The position numbers and the translations under genes were made by a program. A stretch of DNA of 64,000 nucleotides from Jiangella alkaliphila (GTDB taxonomy: Bacteria; Actinomycetota; Actinomycetes; Jiangellales; Jiangellaceae), in NCBI RefSeq assembly GCF_900105925.1, contig NZ_LT629791.1, forward strand, positions 3,259,278 to 3,323,277. Reading direction: 5' to 3'. Position 1 is the stretch's first letter; each line of letters opens with the position of its first letter. The notes under the pieces are model-generated. The model did not search any database. It worked only from the letters and a program-made list of their open reading frames with translations, and was not told the origin of the DNA. This document shows positions 61,026 to 64,000 of this stretch, one piece after another.

Positions 61026-62615
61026 ATGCCTGAACTCCAGACCGACGTCCTCGTGGTCGGGGGTGGGCTGGGCGGCGTCGCAGCCGCGCTCGCCGCCGCC
61101 CGGCTCGGCCATCGGGTGGTGTTGACGGAGGAGACCGACTGGCTCGGCGGGCAGCTGACCGCGCAGGCCGTGCCGCCGGACGAGCACCCGTGGATCGAGA
61201 CGGCGCACACCGCCGCCGGCTACGCGGACCTGCGCCGCCGGGTCCGCGACTACTACCGGCGCAACTACCCGCTGACTCCGGACGCCGCGGCCGACCCGCT
61301 GCTCGACCCCGGCCTCGGCATCGTGAGCCGGTTCTGCCACGAGCCGCGCGTGGCGGTCGCCGTCCTGGACGAGCTGCTGGCGCCGCTGCGCGCGGCCGGC
61401 CGGCTCACCGTCCTGCTGGAGCACGCACCGGTCGCGGCGCACACCAGCGGCGACGAGGTCGACGCCGTCACGCTGCGCGACGCCCGCACCGGCGCCGAGG
61501 TCACCGTCGGCGCGAGCTACGTGCTCGACGCCACCGAGCTGGGCGACCTGCTGGAGCTGGCCGGCGTCGAGCACGTCATCGGCGCCGAGGGACAGGACGC
61601 GACCGGCGAGCCGCACGCGCCCGCCGTCGCCGACCCGCTGGACCAGCAGGCGGTCTCGTGGTGCTTCGCACTGGACCACCGGCCGGGCGAGGACCACACC
61701 GTCGACCGGCCGGCCGGCTACGACCACTGGCGCGACACGGTCGCGCCGTTCTGGCCCGGCCCGCAGCTGTCCTGGCGCGACGTCGTTCCGATCACCCTGC
61801 GCGAGCGCGAGTGGCGGCTGTTCGAGAGCAACCCGGGCGCGCAGGCGCCGTTCTCGCTGTGGCGGTTCCGCCGGGTGCTGGCCCGCGAGCAGCTGACCGG
61901 CGTCGACTCCGACGTCACGGTCGTGAACTGGCCGCAGATCGACTACTGGGAGCGCCCGCTGCTCGGCGTCGGGCCGGACGAGCGGGCGGCCGCGCTGGCG
62001 GCCAGCCGGGAGCTGTCGCTGTCGTTCCTGCACTGGATGCAGACCGAGGCGCCGCGCCCGGACGGCGGCACCGGCTACCCGGGGCTGCGGCTGCGCCCGG
62101 ATGTCTCCGGCACCGCGGACGGCCTGGCGAAGTCGGCGTACATCCGCGAGTCGCGGCGCATCCGGGCCGAGTTCACCGTCCTCGAGCAGCACGTCGGCGT
62201 CGACGCCCGCCCGGACGGCGCGGGCAGCGAGGTGTTCGCCGACAGCGTCGGACTCGGCCGCTACCGCATCGACCTGCACCCCAGCACGGCCGGGCGGACC
62301 TACGTCGACATCGAGGCGTACCCGTTCCAGATCCCGCTCGGCGCGCTGATCCCGCAGCGGGTCGACAACCTGCTGCCGGCGAACAAGAACCTCGGGACCA
62401 CGCACATCACCAACGGCTGCTACCGGCTGCACCCGGTCGAGTGGAGCATCGGCGCGGCGGCCGGCGCGCTGGCCGCGTTCTGCCTCAGCCACGGGCTGCC
62501 GCCGCGCAAGGTGCGCTCCGACCAGACCCATCTGGCGGACTTCCAGCGGCTGCTGACCGGGGCGCTCGGCGTCACCCTCGCCTGGCCGGACGAGATCCGC
62601 ACCCACCGCGACTGA
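61026..62615 (+). CDS. FAD-dependent oxidoreductase (FAD_oxidored type)
   Basis: 529 aa. The N-terminal dinucleotide motif TDVLVVGGGLGGVAAALAAARLG (in two steps) and EETDWLGGQLTAQAVPPDEH (about residues 38-56) match the PF12831-type FAD oxidoreductases. A C-terminal FAD block is LGALIPQRVDNLLPANKNLGTTHITNG (two adjoining parts), typical of the family. The substrate is unknown; such proteins often sit in sugar or glycoside catabolic clusters and may oxidise a sugar hydroxyl or an aglycone. No signal peptide, so cytoplasmic. Confidence 0.85.
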   Translation: MPELQTDVLVVGGGLGGVAAALAAARLGHRVVLTEETDWLGGQLTAQAVPPDEHPWIETAHTAAGYADLRRRVRDYYRRNYPLTPDAAADPLLDPGLGIVSRFCHEPRVAVAVLDELLAPLRAAGRLTVLLEHAPVAAHTSGDEVDAVTLRDARTGAEVTVGASYVLDATELGDLLELAGVEHVIGAEGQDATGEPHAPAVADPLDQQAVSWCFALDHRPGEDHTVDRPAGYDHWRDTVAPFWPGPQLSWRDVVPITLREREWRLFESNPGAQAPFSLWRFRRVLAREQLTGVDSDVTVVNWPQIDYWERPLLGVGPDERAAALAASRELSLSFLHWMQTEAPRPDGGTGYPGLRLRPDVSGTADGLAKSAYIRESRRIRAEFTVLEQHVGVDARPDGAGSEVFADSVGLGRYRIDLHPSTAGRTYVDIEAYPFQIPLGALIPQRVDNLLPANKNLGTTHITNGCYRLHPVEWSIGAAAGALAAFCLSHGLPPRKVRSDQTHLADFQRLLTGALGVTLAWPDEIRTHRD

Positions 62616-62625
62616 ACGGATCCGC

Positions 62626-64000
62626 ATGACTCTGATCGAGAAGCTGACGCTGGAGCAGAAGGTCCGGCTGCTGACCGGCGCCGACACCTGGGGGCTCTAC
62701 GACGAGCCGGCGATCGGCCTGCGCCGCATGGTGCTCTCCGACGGGCCGTCCGGCATCCGCGGCGAGAGCTGGGACGACCGCGAGCGGGCACTCAACCTGC
62801 CGTCGGCGACGGCGCTCGGCGCCACCTGGGACGTCGACCTGGCCGAGCGGTACGGCGCGGTGCTGGCGGCCGAGGCCCGCCGCCGCGGCGTCGACGTCGT
62901 GCTCGGGCCGACCATCAACCTGCACCGCAGCCCGCTCGGCGGGCGGCACTTCGAGGCGTACTCGGAGGACCCGCTGCTGACGTCGCGACTGGCGGCGGCG
63001 TACGTGCGCGGCGTGCAGGACGGCGGCGTGGGCGCCTGCCCGAAGCACTACGTCGCCAACGACTTCGAGACCGAGCGGTTCACCGCCGACGTCGTGGTCT
63101 CGGACCGCGCACTGCGTGAGCTGTACCTGGCGGCGTTCGAGGACACCGTCGTCGACGAGCGGCCCTGGATGGTGATGGCCGCCTACAACTCGGTGAACGG
63201 CACGACGATGACCGAGAACGCGCTGCTGGGCTCGCCGCTGTGCGATGAGTGGGGCTTCGACGGCGTCGTCGTCTCCGACTGGTGGGCGGCGCGGACGACG
63301 GAACCGGCGGCCCGCGCCCGGCTGGACCTGGTGATGCCGGGGCCGGACGGACCCTGGGGCGACGCGCTGGTCAAGGCGGTGCGGGCGGGCGAGGTGCCGG
63401 AGGAGGCGGTCGACGAGAAGGTGCGGCGGCTGCTCCGGCTGGCCGAGCGGGTCGGCGCGCTGGACGGGTTCGCCGCGGCCGCCCCGCCGGTCGTCGGGGA
63501 CGGGGCCGGGTTCGCCCGCGAGGTCGCGGCGGCCGGGACGGTGCTCGTCCGCAACGAGAACGAGCTGCCGTGGGACGCGGCGGCCCTGCGGTCGGTCGCC
63601 GTCATCGGGCACAACGCGCTGGCCGCCCGCACCCAGGGCGGCGGCAGCGCGCACGTCGAGCCGGAGCGGGTGGTGTCGCCGCTGGACGGCCTGCGCGCGG
63701 CGCTGCCGGACGCGGACGTGCGCTGGATGCTGGGCGCGGTCGTCCAGCCGGGCATCGAGCCGCTGCCGCTGGGTGCGCTGACCGACCCGGTCTCCGGCGA
63801 GCCCGGCGTCCGGCTGGTGGCCCGGGCCGCCGACGGGTCGGTCGTGCTGGACGAGAACCGCCGCACCGCGAACCTGTCCCGGCTCGGGTCGGCGCGGCTG
63901 GGCGCTACCACGACGCTGGAGCTCACCACCCGGTACCTGCCCGCGGCCGGCGGCGCGACACGGCTGGGCGTCGCGGGCGCCGGGACGGTCGAGCTGAGCG
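62626..64000 (+). CDS. Glycoside hydrolase family 3 beta-glucosidase-like enzyme, truncated by the window end
   Basis: The first 458 residues are visible and open to the end. Substrate-binding blocks LGPTINLHRSPLGGRHFEAY and ACPKHYVANDFETERF precede the nucleophile in GVVVSDWWAARTT (Asp218). A second domain starts near residue 290 (FAREVAAAGTVLVRNENE) with the GH3 C-terminal motif AVIGHNALAARTQGGGSAHVEP. From about residue 380 the sequence (GVRLVARAADGSVVLDENRR) looks like an inserted PA14 domain, as in many plant-glycoside GH3 enzymes. No signal peptide, so it likely cleaves imported glycosides inside the cell. It is the last visible gene of the operon. Confidence 0.93.
   Translation, partial: MTLIEKLTLEQKVRLLTGADTWGLYDEPAIGLRRMVLSDGPSGIRGESWDDRERALNLPSATALGATWDVDLAERYGAVLAAEARRRGVDVVLGPTINLHRSPLGGRHFEAYSEDPLLTSRLAAAYVRGVQDGGVGACPKHYVANDFETERFTADVVVSDRALRELYLAAFEDTVVDERPWMVMAAYNSVNGTTMTENALLGSPLCDEWGFDGVVVSDWWAARTTEPAARARLDLVMPGPDGPWGDALVKAVRAGEVPEEAVDEKVRRLLRLAERVGALDGFAAAAPPVVGDGAGFAREVAAAGTVLVRNENELPWDAAALRSVAVIGHNALAARTQGGGSAHVEPERVVSPLDGLRAALPDADVRWMLGAVVQPGIEPLPLGALTDPVSGEPGVRLVARAADGSVVLDENRRTANLSRLGSARLGATTTLELTTRYLPAAGGATRLGVAGAGTVELS

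Overview
The window looks like chromosomal DNA of a high-GC actinomycete. GC is very high throughout, GTG starts and 4-nt ATGA/GTGA gene overlaps are frequent, several promoters sit so close to the start codon that leaderless mRNAs are likely, and the order leuS, degV, comEA, comEC, holA, rpsT (opposite strand), lepA is a typical actinobacterial backbone. The mix of secreted hydrolases, sugar importers, a DUF222/HNH protein and DUF5134, DUF4916 and DUF2203 proteins fits a soil or plant-associated genus such as Jiangella or a relative; that genus is a guess from memory, not a database result. I saw no rRNA, tRNA, CRISPR array, prophage or intact insertion sequence.

Layout. 1-6.5 kb: a sugar locus with two divergent arms, a MalFG-type ABC importer plus PfkB kinase on the minus strand and a DeoR regulator plus GH4 glycosidase on the plus strand, sharing a dyad operator. 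6.6-13.8 kb: small accessory genes (secreted serine protease, DUF5134, VOC, YciI, aldo/keto reductase, AraC, DUF2000, ABM, MarR and DUF1772 proteins). 13.9-20.5 kb: an HNH protein, a coxSLM-type molybdenum hydroxylase operon of the form II type, and two small genes. 20.6-32 kb: exported enzymes (M14 carboxypeptidase, glycerophosphodiesterase, two tandem PhoX-like proteins) with an epimerase and a cupin protein. 32-38 kb: a class V aminotransferase-like protein, an intergenic region built of three large inverted repeats, and a five-gene MoxR/DUF58/DUF4129 operon. 38-54 kb: VKOR, TerC, then the housekeeping block. 54-64 kb: a second sugar or glycoside locus with an oligopeptide-type ABC importer, LacI regulator, FAD-dependent oxidoreductase and GH3 glycosidase that runs off the window.

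Most informative regulatory features: an 11-residue, Leu-rich, probably leaderless leader peptide followed by a U-tailed terminator ahead of leuS (leucine attenuation of leucyl-tRNA synthetase); two CATACGTA-containing operators at the promoter of the 54-64 kb operon, which probably bind its own LacI protein; a DeoR dyad at 4.3 kb; back-to-back CRP-like sites upstream of coxSLM; and a LacI-type operator in front of the cupin gene. The clearest decay event is a LURP-one/scramblase-like gene at 52.9-53.4 kb that has lost an internal segment and its frame. I did not find a convincing novel defence or mobile system; the best candidates for something undescribed are the triple inverted-repeat region at 33.9-34.3 kb, the ABC/PfkB/GH4 route and the 54-64 kb catabolic cassette.
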